From Tridacna crocea (taxonomy: Eukaryota; Mollusca; Bivalvia; Cardiida; Cardiidae), in contig OX031071.1 of the NCBI GenBank assembly GCA_943736015.1, forward strand, positions 30,350,619-30,414,618: a stretch of DNA of 64,000 bases. The letters are read 5' to 3'. Below are positions 52,681 to 63,644 of this stretch, one piece after another (position 1 is the first letter of the stretch; every line of letters begins with the position of its first letter). The notes beneath the pieces are model-generated. The model did no database searches and was not told the DNA's origin. It saw only the letters and a program-made list of their open reading frames with translations. The translations under genes and the position numbers were made by a program.

Positions 52681-52911
52681 AACCAGTCTCAGAAAAATCT
52701 GGTATTCATCCAACAATGCAAGCAAGTGGGTTGCAGAGGTGAGCGTAACTGAATAAAGTGAGGGACTACATACTATTCTATGATATTCCATCATTCGTTC
52801 TCTTTTAGCATTTTGCAGTCAACTTTGATTCCCACATATCTTTTAGAAATCGCTGATACTTTTCAGAGTGACGGGGGACAATCCCCCACTTCTCAAATCC
52901 TAGATCAGACA

Positions 52912-53151
52912 TTAACCCTTTACCAGCCCATAAGGCATTCCTATGGCAGCTATAATTGACTATAAATAACAGCAAGGATGAAGCCGTTTCTTACATGTAA
53001 ATGACACCTTTTGATAGCATAGAAAACACTGTGACAAAAGGTGAAATTGCTCGTCACGAGCAATTTCACCTTTAGGCTATCAGCCATAATGTTTTCCAAA
53101 GGCTCCTACAAGCAATGTGTAGAAATGAGTATCTATGGAGTAAAGGGTTAC
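52912..53151 (+). mobile_element. TTAA MITE, subfamily B
   Basis: TTAACCCTTTACCAGCCCAT to GGAGTAAAGGGTTA. Core ATTGCTCGTCACGAGCAAT. The second palindrome arm contains an AGGCTATCAGCC insertion. Confidence 0.9.
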
Positions 53152-53376
53152 CTTTTTACCAAACGACAACATTTTAGATCGGTCCACATTAAAAGCATTT
53201 GCAGACGACAAAATAAAAGGGACTAAAAATTTGAAATTCGTTTTGGGAAGGGAAGAAAGCATTGTGGGAAAAGGAGAAAATGCCGGTTACCACCATTTTG
53301 TCCTTTTCCCACAAGATTTTTAAAAGGCATCCTTCACAGAGGTGTTAAAAGTCGGGACTGTGTGGTAAAGGGCTAA
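53148..53376 (+). mobile_element. TTAA MITE, family A, abutting the subfamily B copy
   Basis: TTACCTTTTTACCAAACGAC begins at the last bases of the previous element. Ends GTGGTAAAGGGCTAA. 229 bp, as in the 19743/19968 pair. Confidence 0.85.
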
Positions 53377-53879
53377 TTAAACTCGCATCTATTCGACTTG
53401 TACAGAAGCACCGTACATTTTTATCCGAAATATGTACTGTCCGAAATTTCAGCAATTCCATTTTGGGTACGCATTGGTAGATTCTTGATTACCTATCTAC
53501 GTATCACAATAGTTTCTGACATAATTGATATACAATGATTCTAAATAACGTATAATACCTACAATAACACAAATTACCTCGTCCGCTAGATCGTCGTCTC
53601 ATTGCTTGCACGTCCAGAAGGAACTTTGCTCGGGGTAGCCTACACCGTTCGACCTTTGAACTTATTACGGAAAACCCGAAGGTGCTGGTTCCAAGCTTTA
53701 TATGCATACGGATTCTTAATCAATTCATACAAATGCTTCTTGAGACCTTCTTGTCAGCTACGTAATAGCGTCAACTACTATTTGGTTCACACAACTTTAA
53801 CTTCTTCTTTTTCTTTTATGCAAGAAAGTACAAACCATAAGCGTAGTAAAGGCCCCATATACACTTAATGATTGGTGAC
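53377..53879. other. No recognised gene; one short coding-like stretch
   Basis: On the minus strand near 53640-53750 a 37-codon open stretch reads ELIKNPYAYKAWNQHLRVF. It could be an exon but has no clear splice sites and no family that I recognise. Confidence 0.3.
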
Positions 53880-54085
53880 ATACATGATTTAACAATGATA
53901 ATAGAGTACACATCTAGTATTTGATACTTTGCAGTAGTCACATCACGATATGCATGTAACAAAAGTATGAATAGACATGTACGCAATGTTGATGGAATAT
54001 TCATTTAGCATAATACCTAAGTAATTTGAATGCAAGAATGATTCACTTATACGAATGGATTTTTTACCTAAATCCCCTTCCATAA
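53880..54085 (-). repeat. Dispersed repeat, inverse partner of 39925-40130
   Basis: TACACATCTAGTATTTGATAC, ATATTCATTTAGCATAATACC and TTTTTTACCTAAATCCCC are reverse complements of the other copy, in mirrored order. Confidence 0.7.
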
Positions 54086-54089
54086 TCTG

Positions 54090-54630
54090 CACAGGCTGAT
54101 CTGAGATGGCACTTTACGACTACAATAGATTTTGTGCTACAGTAGACTTGTGCAAAACAGAAAATACCATAAGAACGGAAAGTATCATTTTGGGTGACCC
54201 TGTGCGGACTGCGCAGGCTGATCCTGGACAGCACTTTACTCAAATGTCCGAAAGTCCCTTTTTGCGTGTTGCAGGCCACATTGTATTAAACTGTGACATA
54301 ACCATCGATAATGAGTGAACAACTCAGTAACTGTTTCGATTTAAAAGTTATTTCTGTGGAGAAATTAAGTTACGATATCAGAGTGTAAATCAAGATCAGA
54401 CTGTACAGAACATGAAATCTGATCTCAGATCAACACTACCTGAAAAAGTACATTTAAGTGTACTTATCAGCTGCAGAGCTGATTACAATCCCGGTTCAAA
54501 GAACCAGACAAGTGGCAGAACTGTTATATATGAGCCAGGCTTTGTGAAAGAGACCCTGATGCATCTTGGAGAAGTATCGACTCCGGTCAGTCTGCGCAGT
54601 CCACGCAGGCTGACCTCTGACTTTCAAGTG
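54090..54630. repeat. Cluster of short CACAGGCTGATC-type repeats
   Basis: CTGCACAGGCTGATCTGAGATGGCACTTTACG (54089), GCGCAGGCTGATCCTGGACAGCACTTTAC (54211) and GTCCACGCAGGCTGACCTCTGAC (54600) are variants of one dispersed bivalve repeat. 54380-54425 holds a repeat C piece. A 110-codon frame over this cluster is a by-product. Confidence 0.5.
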
Positions 54631-54767
54631 GGGTTGTCCTTTGACAAGGTACCTAAAACCTCCAGTCAAGCAATGTTGAATACCAGAAAACATGACTTAG
54701 GTACATGTAGCGTTATGACTGAAATAATGTTTAAAGTGACCTAAATCAACAAACAATGAATCCGTCT

Positions 54768-54890
54768 AGGTCCTTTGTGCTAGAGTGGTTAGTGTTGGTA
54801 CTGTAACCAACATGTCTTGTTCCATTTCTTCTGGTGAAGAAAATTAAGCGATAATGTCCTTGGACAAGTTACTACAGAGTTCCTGCCCAT
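54768..54890 (+). repeat. Worn tRNA-headed SINE-like fragment
   Basis: GGTCCTTTGTGCTAGAGTGGTTAG at the start and AATGTCCTTGGACAAGTTAC at the end resemble 2223-2372 and the reverse of 63290-63395. Confidence 0.35.
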
Positions 54891-55567
54891 CACCTGCAAA
54901 TCTGCTAAAAACAATATTTGGCTATCTGTCTTTTTGACGTTACTGAAATATAAGAAAAAATAATCATACCAACAACATAGGCTTCAAGGACAAACTAAAA
55001 ATACTTTATATTTCACACTTCTAATTTCCAAAATATTTTCTGTACGAACCTCTCTTTGGCTATTATATCGACTTAGATAACATCCAAAAGCAACCAATGA
55101 CTTTCACATGATACATATGACTATGTGCAACGGCTACTGTGACACAACTGAGATAAGCCTGAAATTGATTCAAGCTTAAAGCATTGTTGATGTATGAGTG
55201 TCCCTGGGCACTTAAATATTGTTCGAAATAGGACAAAATACAACTCAAACACACACATATATTGCACAACATGAATAAATAAAACTGAAATTAAGATCAG
55301 AGTACATAGCATTTGAAACCTTAGGGGTCTGCAGTTTGATTCCTGGCACCCATACACCATATGTTTTACTCTAAGGGTGACAGTAGTCAAACTACGGACT
55401 TCTATGTTTGAAACCTGATCACTAGCAAACATTTTCACAAAAGATAAACTTTGACTTTTACAGTACAGGTGTAGGTCTTTGAAATTATGTTAACAGAAAA
55501 TGTCATTTCAGCATTATTTCCTGATAAACTACCAAAAGCAAGAACTAACTCATTGCAATCTTTATGG
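54891..55567. other. No recognised feature
   Basis: Possible SINE B-box (GCAGTTTGATTCCTGG) at 55331 without a partner. No gene seen. Confidence 0.4.
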
Positions 55568-55804
55568 TTAATCTCTTACCAAGCAATTCTGAGTTTTGAA
55601 TCTGGCAAACAAAAGCTTTCGAAAACGTTGCAAAAAATGCGAAGATGATAGTTTTCCATTTTCCTTTGCCTGCAAATTCCTTTTCAATGTTTTTCCTATT
55701 TTTTATGAGAAAATATGTCATAATTTTATTAGCAATAAATTTTGACCTGCATTAAGAACTTTAAAAAGTCAACTCTAAAACTGTGTTGTCTGGAGAAGTG
55801 TTAA
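55568..55804 (-). mobile_element. TTAA MITE, family A, highly diverged
   Basis: TTAATCTCTTACCAAGCAATTC to GGAGAAGTGTTAA. Length and both TTAAs are kept, although the palindrome is unrecognisable in the middle. Confidence 0.6.
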
Positions 55805-56242
55805 CATGTTCCTGTAGACAAATTAAGAACAAACTGCTTTTTGCAGACAGAGTAGGTTAAGATCAGGCTGCACACTTAGATTTACACACTCTGCCATTTT
55901 GTGAAATATTCTCACTGATTGAAGTCGTTCTTTATTGACTTTGGTGATTGGCAATATACATACATCACATCAGTTCTGACAGTGTAACAGTTAACACAAG
56001 CTGTGATTTCCATGATACTTATTTCTATTCTATTTTCTGGCCTCTATACTGTTCTTGAGTCTGTCTTCCTGTTCCTGTATCAAAGAGAAAACACACTAAA
56101 TATTGAAAATTCTACACATATTTTGCTATTATTAGAAAAGCTTTCACATGTTAAAACATCCAGTATTCAGGACTATTGTGATCATGCAAGTTGGGTTAGC
56201 ACCAAACACAGTGAACATAAAAACTTTCATTCCAATCCTGCA
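55805..56242. other. No recognised feature beyond a repeat C trace
   Basis: ACAGAGTAGGTTAAGATCAGGCTGCACAC at 55847 is a repeat C piece. Confidence 0.4.
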
Positions 56243-56431
56243 CTCTATACCAAACAATCCTATTTTTCAACAAAGAGGAAGAATTAAGAAAACATTGGAG
56301 AAAAGGGAAAATAGTGACCATAATACTCTTCTTATATCAAAATTTTCAATGCTTTCAAATACAAAAACCAATTATTCAGATTGAATCATTATGAAAAAAG
56401 TCTAAAATTTTGTCACATGCTAGAAAGTTAA
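56243..56431 (-). mobile_element. TTAA MITE, degenerate
   Basis: CTATACCAAACAATCC, AAAACATTGGAGAAAAGGG and CTAAAATTTTGTCACATGC with a closing GTTAA are in family order. Confidence 0.55.
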
Positions 56432-56589
56432 CTTCATTGTACATCTAGATTGGTTATTAACATTGCTTTAAAATTGAGGTTAGTCATACTATTGTGCTTA
56501 CTACAGATCTAAACTTGATGTTTCTATTTGAATTTCTCATCCAATATATTGGGCCATGCAGGACTCCAAAGAGTTGAACAACATGCAAT

Positions 56590-56780
56590 GTTTAAAATTT
56601 TACAGCACAACCCTGAGTTTTGATGATCATAAGGACGAAAACTTTTGAAAACATTGTGGAAAATGGGAAAATGCCAATACATCTTTAAATAAACAATATT
56701 CAATTTTAGGGCCACATTAACATAATGATCTACAAATGTTTTCTATATAAACGAGTCTAAAAAAATACAGGTTTACCTAC
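56590..56780 (-). mobile_element. TTAA MITE, degenerate, hairpin lost
   Basis: TTTTACAGCACAACCCTGAG, TTTTGAAAACATTGTGG and ATGATCTACAAATG remain. The second palindrome arm is gone. Confidence 0.5.
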
Positions 56781-56925
56781 AGTACTTACTGATTTCTTCA
56801 GCTAATTTAAAAGGCTAATTTTTTTGAAGCGTTCTCTGTCATTGAAACATCACCCAAAACATCTTCCATTACTTTTACTAACCTGCAAAATAAATTAAAA
56901 GAAACTTTCACAACACAAAAGAAAA

Positions 56926-57445
56926 ACAAGAGGGCCATGATGGCCCTGGATCGGTCATCTGAGTCAATAGGCAAAATTTCACTCCAAGTGCATAATTCAA
57001 TTTCTGACCAATTGTCAGGTCAATTGAGCCTAAAATTGGCCTCTAGAGGGTCCACAAAGAAGCTCCATAAGTTACCATAGTGACCTACTTTATCACCATA
57101 GGTGAACTGATTTAGAACTCATCAAATATTGATCAAGACAAACATTTTAACCAATTTTTGAAGTAAATTGAGCTAGAATTGTGGCTTCTGTAGTGTCAAT
57201 GAGCTACTTCTATAATTTCACCTAATGACCTAGATTACGAGCCCAGGTGACCCCATTTTAAACTCATTTTAGGTTTCATGAGAAATAACGCTTTAACCAA
57301 TTTTCAAATCAAGAGACAATAAATGTGGCCTAGAAAGCCCTAAAGTTTAATTTCTTTAATTTGATCTAGTGAGCTAGTTTATGAGCCCAGCTGACCGAAA
57401 TTCAGACTCATGTGACAAACATTCTGACCACTTTTAAGTCAGTTG
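56926..57445 (-). mobile_element. F-type tandem-core element, minus orientation
   Basis: AACAAGAGGGCCATGATGGCCC is the terminal hairpin (56932-56946). Three to four cores follow with TTGAGCCTAAAATTGGCC, GTGACCTACTTTATCACC and GACCTAGATTACGAGCCC, the reverse of the F words at 36750-37837. Confidence 0.7.
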
Positions 57446-57721
57446 AGTAAAAATTGCTGGGCATTCGATCCCCTCCCCTATTATCCAGGTATTATGGTGT
57501 TACAAAAGGTGCATGATAACTGCGTAAGTATTTCATTATCTACAACGCATTGTACACCAAGGCATTAAAACCCTATTTGCCACAGATTGAGTCATTATAT
57601 ATTAACGGGGTAACTTATGATTGCCATATCCCATCAGGATTTAAATGGAAAACACCTTGCAGGACTAATTTCTGTATAGCAACAACTTCTGTTTCGTATT
57701 TCTATACGATAATCAGAATGG
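57446..57721. other. No recognised feature
   Basis: A 65-codon frame (57550-57747) runs into the next MITE; no motif recognised. Confidence 0.35.
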
Positions 57722-57932
57722 TTAACCCTTTACCAAACAATCCCTGATTTTTACGACACTGAGATGGAAGCCTTTTGAAAATATAGTGGGAAAAGGAGAA
57801 AATGCTGGTAACCACAATGTTTTTTACCCTGCCGGAAACATACTTCGATTTTTTGACTTACGCTCATTTTGTTGTCTGTAAATGTTTTCAATCTGGACAA
57901 GACTAAAATCTTGTCGTTTAATAAAGAGTTGA
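57722..57932 (-). mobile_element. TTAA MITE, family A, palindrome arm shortened
   Basis: TTAACCCTTTACCAAACAATCCC to TAATAAAGAGTTGA. After GCTGGTAACC it jumps to ACAATGTTTTTTACC, so most of the second arm is deleted. Confidence 0.85.
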
Positions 57933-58199
57933 ACCAAGATTCCATCAAACCTTGTAAAAAGTTCTGTATCCCTAGCCTGGCCTAACTGGAAATGCTAGGG
58001 ACACACATCCTTACCCATAGCCTGGCAGGCTAGACCCAGAGGCTAGAGGCACGGATCCATACACCTTAACACTTCCATAATAAAACAGACAAGAAAATTA
58101 TAATATTCTTAAAGTTCCACACCTGAAATAGTGCAACTTACGCAATAAAACCATTACAATAGCATGACATGCACAACAAGTGAACTAACCGTGCCCTAT

Positions 58200-58267
58200 T
58201 TCATTTTTTTGTCTGCAAATGCTTTTAATATGGATCAGTCTAGAATTGTGTCTGGTAAAAAGTTAAA
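58200..58267 (-). mobile_element. TTAA MITE, L-arm end only
   Basis: TTTGTCTGCAAATGCTTTTAATATGG to CTGGTAAAAAGTTAA. Confidence 0.6.
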
Positions 58268-58321
58268 ACAAGTGCTTTCTTAGAGCATATACAGTTTAGA
58301 ATAATTACTTTCTCTGGATAT

Positions 58322-58549
58322 TTAACCCTTTCCCAAGCGACAAATTTTGGACTCTTCCGAACTGAAAGAGTTTGCAGACAACAAATTTAGATTTTGAAAA
58401 AATGACAAAAAGTTCTCAAAAAGGGTAGAAAACACTTTGGGAAAAGGAGAAATTGCTCGTTACGAGCAATTTCTCCTTTTCCCATAGTGTTTTCAAAAGA
58501 CTTTTACAGCAGACACATAAAAACCAGGGCTTGTTTGGGAAAGGGTTAA
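58322..58549 (+). mobile_element. TTAA MITE, complete, with A/B intermediate core
   Basis: 228 bp with TTAA at both ends and matched CCCTTTCCC/GGGAAAGGG termini. The palindrome reads GGAGAAATTGCTCG on one arm and the exact complement on the other: GGAG as in family A, ATTGCTCG as in subfamily B. Confidence 0.9.
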
Positions 58550-58988
58550 TGATGTACATAAGAGCATCACTCTGACAAAAAAGTGTTTGAAGCATTTCTG
58601 TAATACATCATACCAAGCATAATACCTAGCAAGTTATCATATAATAATGGTTCTATAGGAATAATTTTGTCCAGAAATCAATGGATCACAAGGTAGAACG
58701 ATCCCTTGACATAGAGAAAATTTAGTCAAGGTAAAAATGTTCAGTTCATGTCAGCTTGCACAGTATGTGCAGACTGGAAGGAGTCGAAACTTTTTGCAGA
58801 TGCATTAAACCCCCTTCTCACATAGCATGGCTATCATGGTTGATTAAAACAGACCATTTGAGTAACAATCCCTTACTCAATGTTTGTACACTGATGATTT
58901 AGTAGATTTTGAGCAAGTTGTCGGGCCAAAATAACAGTCACATGAAACTGGGTCGGCAAACATATTGGAATGCAACAATATATATGAC
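58550..58988. other. No recognised feature beyond a repeat C trace near 58750
   Basis: TCAGCTTGCACAGTATGTGCAGACTGG is a short palindromic repeat C-like piece. Confidence 0.35.
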
Positions 58989-59149
58989 CAGAGCTCCAAA
59001 TAGAGGGTGTGGTTTTTATGTGAAAATGGAACATAATATACAGTATTATCCACTAAAACCCAATGCAGGCACTCAACATAAGAGTTTGGAAGAGAAATAA
59101 TGAAATAATGGATTTAGAATACCTTCACTTCCTCTTATCTGGAGCTCTG
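58989..59149. mobile_element. CAGAGCTCC-type MITE, copy 2 (161 bp)
   Basis: CAGAGCTCCAAATAGAGGG at the left mirrors CTTCCTCTTATCTGGAGCTCTG at the right. Shorter than 52159-52361 by internal deletion. Confidence 0.7.
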
Positions 59150-59769
59150 TTTAACTATTATACCTTGACATGTCCACCTTGACCTACAGGCAGCACTACT
59201 CCAATTACTGGGCAAACATCAAGAGCTGTCAACTAGAATAATGTAATACATGTATGGACTATTAAAACTATTAGCCTTCTACAACAATTTGGAGGAAGAA
59301 AATTCATACCACACATCATTTAAATACCCAGTTAAAAGCCGGAACTATGCAGTAAAGAATTAAAATGCTTATAGATATAAATCATACCTGTCAAAAGTAC
59401 AGAAAGTTTTGTGACAATGACAATCTGTAATTGTGCTGTAGCTGCAAGCTTAGTTGCTTGCAGGAAAAAAATGGAATTCAAAACTAGGTAGAAAGGTGCC
59501 TGGTTGCTCTAGAATGTGTTTCCGTTTTAATCTGGTTTTATTATTTATTTATTTCCAAGCAACTAACACTTGAACCCACAGTATAGAGACAGATTGCCAT
59601 CTTCACAATAACCTTTATATTTGAACCAAATTTAAATGCATGTTCATGCCTGCATTATGTCCTTTTAGCCACTGCTGGGACTTTAATACAAATGATTCTT
59701 GAAATTATGGTTTGTAACATGTAACCAATCGCTAAATTCTTTGATGAATGTTGAATAAATGGTAATTAA
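59150..59769. other. No recognised feature
   Basis: No family repeat or coding frame recognised. Confidence 0.45.
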
Positions 59770-59984
59770 TTAACTTTTTTCCCCACAACAAAATTTTAGA
59801 CTTGTTCAAATTTAAAGTGTATCTAGACAACAAATTAAATGTGGAACACAATTCAGTTTGTCTATGAAAGAATATATTAAAACAAAATGGAAAAAGAAGA
59901 CAACGTTTGTTTCTTTGCAAAAAATATTAAAAGGAGGAAAAGGTGTTTCCCTCATGGTTATTTGAGATTTGTGGTAAAGGTTGA
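59770..59984 (+). mobile_element. TTAA MITE, family A, diverged
   Basis: TTAACTTTTTTCCCCACAACAAAATTTTAGAC-type opening, GACAACAAATTAAATGTG in the L arm and GTGGTAAAGGTTGA closing. The palindrome is mostly lost. Confidence 0.65.
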
Positions 59985-60323
59985 CCTCCGATTATTCAGT
60001 TTAAAACCTAAATTATTACAAAAAGACCCTAAAACTTTACAAAGCAAAAACAACAATAAATATTTGACAAGCAAAAAAGATTTCATTATCATCAGTGCAC
60101 TTTCATAAACTCTTGCCCTTTCAACAGCGTAGAGACAAACAATTGGAATTTTTCATCAGTAAAACAAACCATTACAGGTATTCACCAACCATTCTTAATG
60201 GCATCCTTTATAAGTCCTGTTGTGAAGAATTTACAATATTTCAAAGTACTGCAATTATCTTAACTATGCCATATATCCAATCAGTGGTACTGACTGAATC
60301 TAGAATTAGACCAAGAATGCTGC

Positions 60324-60604
60324 TTAACTCTTTATCAAATGAAAAATTTTTGGATAGGGTCAAATTCAAAGCATCTGCACACAACAAATTAAATATTGTG
60401 AATATTATTGTTTCTGACTTTGATAGGGTAGAAAAATATTGTGAGAAAAGGAGAAAATGCTAGTTACCAGCATTTTCTCCTCTTCCAACAATTTTTTTAA
60501 CCCGTTTACAAAAAAAGCATAAGTTGAGCCAGAGTGAAGATGTAGTCTGCAAATGCTTTTAATTTTGAAAAGGCTAAAATTTTGCCATTTGGTAAAAGAG
60601 TTTA
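60324..60604. mobile_element. Double-L TTAA MITE (both arms of L type)
   Basis: The left side reads TTAACTCTTTATCAAATG with the L arm (GGGTCAAATTCAAAGCATCTGC). The palindrome follows, and the right side is again an L arm in reverse (GTCTGCAAATGCTTTTAATTT, GGCTAAAATTTTGCC). Length is 281 bases instead of 229, because the short R arm is replaced. Confidence 0.7.
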
Positions 60605-60835
60605 CTCTTCACCTGGATTTTTAAGAGTTTCAACAAATCTAAGGAAACAGCATTTTGAAAACATTGCTGAAAAAAGAGAAAGTACTGGTAACCAGCATTT
60701 TCTTTTTTTTTTCCACAAGGTATTCTACACTTTCACCGACAACTACCATCTTTTCGACTAAATTCTAATTATTTCATCTGCATTTTTTTTAAATTTCGAC
60801 AACGTCTAAACTTCTGCAGTTTGCGAAAGAGTTGA
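60601..60835 (-). mobile_element. TTAA MITE, family A, abutting the double-L copy
   Basis: TTTACTCTTCACCTGG begins at the end of the previous copy. Core AGTACTGGTAACCAGCATTTTC. Ends GCGAAAGAGTTGA. Confidence 0.7.
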
Positions 60836-61992
60836 AGCTGGAAAAGTTATTTTTCACTTCTTCAATGGAAGAATAGCTAGGATTGCAAACATGAACTAAA
60901 ATTGACTGCAACTGAAATGCTGACTTGTCTAGTCAGTTAGTTTGTGCGCAGCTTAATTTAGCGTATAATATACATTATATGTGACAAAAATAAGTCAAAT
61001 CCTTCAAAAAATGAAAATATATAGCTACCTCCATCAAATGGACTTCATCTGGACTATGAGTAAGCTGATATGGTACTGTAGTACCCATATTCAAACATGT
61101 TATAAGCACTCAGGGTTTCTGCATCCACTATTAACTAGTACATTACCAACCCCCTACAAAATATCAAATCACAGTGCAGGGGCAGTATTCACCAATCATG
61201 TCTTAGAGCACGTTTTGACTCATTGTCAAAGATGTCGTAAATTTGAATTCTGATTGGCTAAAACATTTGAATACAGACCACTGGGCAGTATTCACAGATC
61301 ATTATTAAGTCAATTTGAAATTACATTCTAAATTTCTAACATCAAAAAGCTATTAACAAAACAAGAACTGTCACAGATAAATTATGCTCCCTGAACATGT
61401 TTCTGTTTCGGAAAGTGAAAACTGTAAATGGTTGATCATGGGAGAGGAGGATGGGGGGTGAAACAGGCTACATGTGTTTGGTCCCGTCTGCCAAACTACA
61501 TTTGCCAATGTTCAAATGATTAAATAAGGAATGGGGAATAACTCTTGGAACAGTGGAGTACAATGTGAACAATCTGTAAGTCAAACATTACTATTAAGGT
61601 AATGCCAAAATTGTCAAAATCAGATAAACATTTTATAAACTTTGTTTTTGAGTTTGTCACTAGGCCCTCTTTTTCTGTAACAAAACTTAGTATAAATACG
61701 AAAGATGTAACTAGAACTGTTACAAAAGTGTAGCATACCCCAACAAAGCATTGTGTCACAGAACAGGTGTCATTTTATAAGTTACTGTTACGCTCCAGAC
61801 CAAAAAACAAAGTTTAAAATTTAGAAAGTGAAATAACTCTATAACTAGTGGGAATAGAGTTATGTTTCTTCTACACCGTACTTCTCGTTAATGTGGCCTA
61901 TCTGTATATGAAGTTTTAAGTCACTAGGTTTTATTCGTTGATCGTTTTATTCAGTGATCTTTTATACAGCATAGTAAAACAGATTTTAAACG
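60836..61992. other. No recognised feature
   Basis: No family repeat or coding frame recognised in about 1.1 kb. Confidence 0.45.
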
Positions 61993-62220
61993 TTAACCCG
62001 TTACCACACAGCAAAAATTTTAATATTCAATTTGAAACCATTTGCAGACGACAATTTCAAAGTGGCTCAAATGGTGCAATTTTGCTTTGATAAGGTAGAA
62101 AACAGTGTTGGAAAAGGAGAACATTCTGCTTACCAGCATTTTCTCCTTTTCCCACAATGTTTTCAGAAGGCTTCTTCTTCAGGGATGTTAAAAGTGTTCA
62201 TTGTGTGGTAAAGGGTTTAA
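61993..62220 (+). mobile_element. TTAA MITE, family A, complete (228 bp)
   Basis: TTAACCCGTTACCACACAG to GTGGTAAAGGGTTTAA. The palindrome is slightly worn (GGAGAACATTCTGCTTACCAGC). Confidence 0.9.
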
Positions 62221-62290
62221 CGTCAACAGTGTTTGTTTAGAAGGCTTCATAAACACAATATCAACTTTCTATCCGTCCTAATCTGTGTAA

Positions 62291-62378
62291 TCCTGCTGCC
62301 ATCAGGGACAACATTTGGCACGAAGATATACAGTAGTCCTGCTGCCATCAGGGACAACATTTGGCACGAAGATATACA
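62291..62378 (+). repeat. Perfect 46-bp tandem duplication
   Basis: TCCTGCTGCCATCAGGGACA starts at 62291 and 62337, and the following 22 bases are identical too. Identity implies a very recent event. Confidence 0.95.
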
Positions 62379-62427
62379 AATGATTGTGTCACAAAATAAG
62401 GATGGAATGGATTAAAAACAGACTCAA

Positions 62428-62562
62428 AATTGCCAGCATTTTCTACATTTCCCCCAGTGTTTTCTATCCTCCAGGGACAAACTCTACCATTTGACCAACA
62501 TTTAATGTCATCTGCAACTACTTTAAATTCAGACTAGTATTTTGTCATTTGGGGAAATATTG
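62428..62562 (-). mobile_element. TTAA MITE, left half lost
   Basis: GCCAGCATTTTCTACATTTCCCCCAGTG to AATGTCATCTGCAACTACTTTAAATTC-type L arm. Terminus worn. Confidence 0.55.
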
Positions 62563-63289
62563 AATACATCCTCAGAAAGTAATGACAGCGGTCAGCCTAT
62601 ACAGTCCACACAGGCTGATCCAAACTTTTCTTTCCCTCTAAATTTTCTGCATATCAAAGAACTATTCTACCTCATAATTCAACCGGATTTTAAACAAAAC
62701 TATACTCATATCATGTGACAACTTGCTTGCTATAATACTTTTCAATGACGCATTCCCTTTATCCCAGAGCATCATTATAAATATGTATATTTCATACCTT
62801 TGCAACATCCCTTGTTCTTACAATGAGTGTCATGAACACAACTATCCTTTGTTTTTTCATACTGTATTTTCCAGCCTTTTTCTGTAAAACAAAATGTTAC
62901 TTTGTGATTCACAAACATTTAATCATATACTTATTATCAAAGAATTCCCCAGATATTTTTTTCCCCAAAACGTTATTGCGAGATAGTCTTGTGCATGTCT
63001 TGGCTATGTTGACTTTCCAGTGGGAATTTTAAGTTGTATAAGGGACATTACTGTGTCAAAATATTTTGAGCCTTATCTGCTCCTCTTGTCAGGTTTGCAT
63101 TTTTGACAGTTCACAACCAGCCAAAAGTTCGAGTTTTTTTTTCTTCAGTCATGACAAAAACATGTGTGATTGCCAAAGTTTTCCAAGACAAAAGAGGTAT
63201 GACAGCCAAGCTAATGACTGAATGGTGTTTTACACCAATTGCAACACTATATCAGTCACAATGAAATCTCAAATATCCAAGGACTTCCT
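62563..63289. other. No recognised gene; CACAGGCTGATC repeat at 62588-62625
   Basis: GGTCAGCCTATACAGTCCACACAGGCTGATCC is a copy of the repeat clustered at 54090-54630. The remainder is unassigned. Confidence 0.4.
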
Positions 63290-63395
63290 GGGTTTCATGC
63301 TAGGGTTTTTGCTAAAGGACATTCCCGTTGAACCAAAGGCTTCCAGGCTCTCAGTCCTATGCTTTTAAAACCACTTAGCCACACAGGACCCCCCA
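63290..63395 (-). repeat. tRNA-headed SINE-like fragment
   Basis: On the minus strand GGTCCTGTGTGGCTAAGTGG (A-box) and GGTTCAACGGG, then AATGTCCTTTAGC. Same head type as 25283-25354. Confidence 0.5.
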
Positions 63396-63421
63396 TTTTA
63401 TTTGTTTGGCAGAAAAAGGAG

Positions 63422-63644
63422 TCAACCCTTTTCCAAACAATACAGAGCCTGAACGACTATAGCGGACAATGCTTTTAAAACCACTGTAAGAAAAGGAAAA
63501 CTACCTGTAATCAGCATTTGTTCTATTTTTTCAATATTTTCTGGCCTATCAAAGACAAACCTTATCTTTTGCAATACAGTTGTTGTCTGCAAATGCTTTG
63601 CAACTTGACAAAGTCTAGAATTTTGTTGTTTGGAGAAGAGTTGA
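63422..63644 (-). mobile_element. TTAA MITE, family A, target read as TCAA/TTGA
   Basis: TCAACCCTTTTCCAAACAATAC to TTTGGAGAAGAGTTGA. The two flanks are complementary variants of TTAA. The palindrome is worn. Confidence 0.7.

Noticed and set aside
53640..53750. Exon of an unknown gene on the minus strand (ELIKNPYAYKAW...)
   Set aside because: Only about 37 open codons, no convincing splice sites, no recognised family.
54412..54744. 110-codon open frame
   Set aside because: It overlaps a cluster of CACAGGCTGATC and repeat C copies, so the frame is a by-product of repeats.
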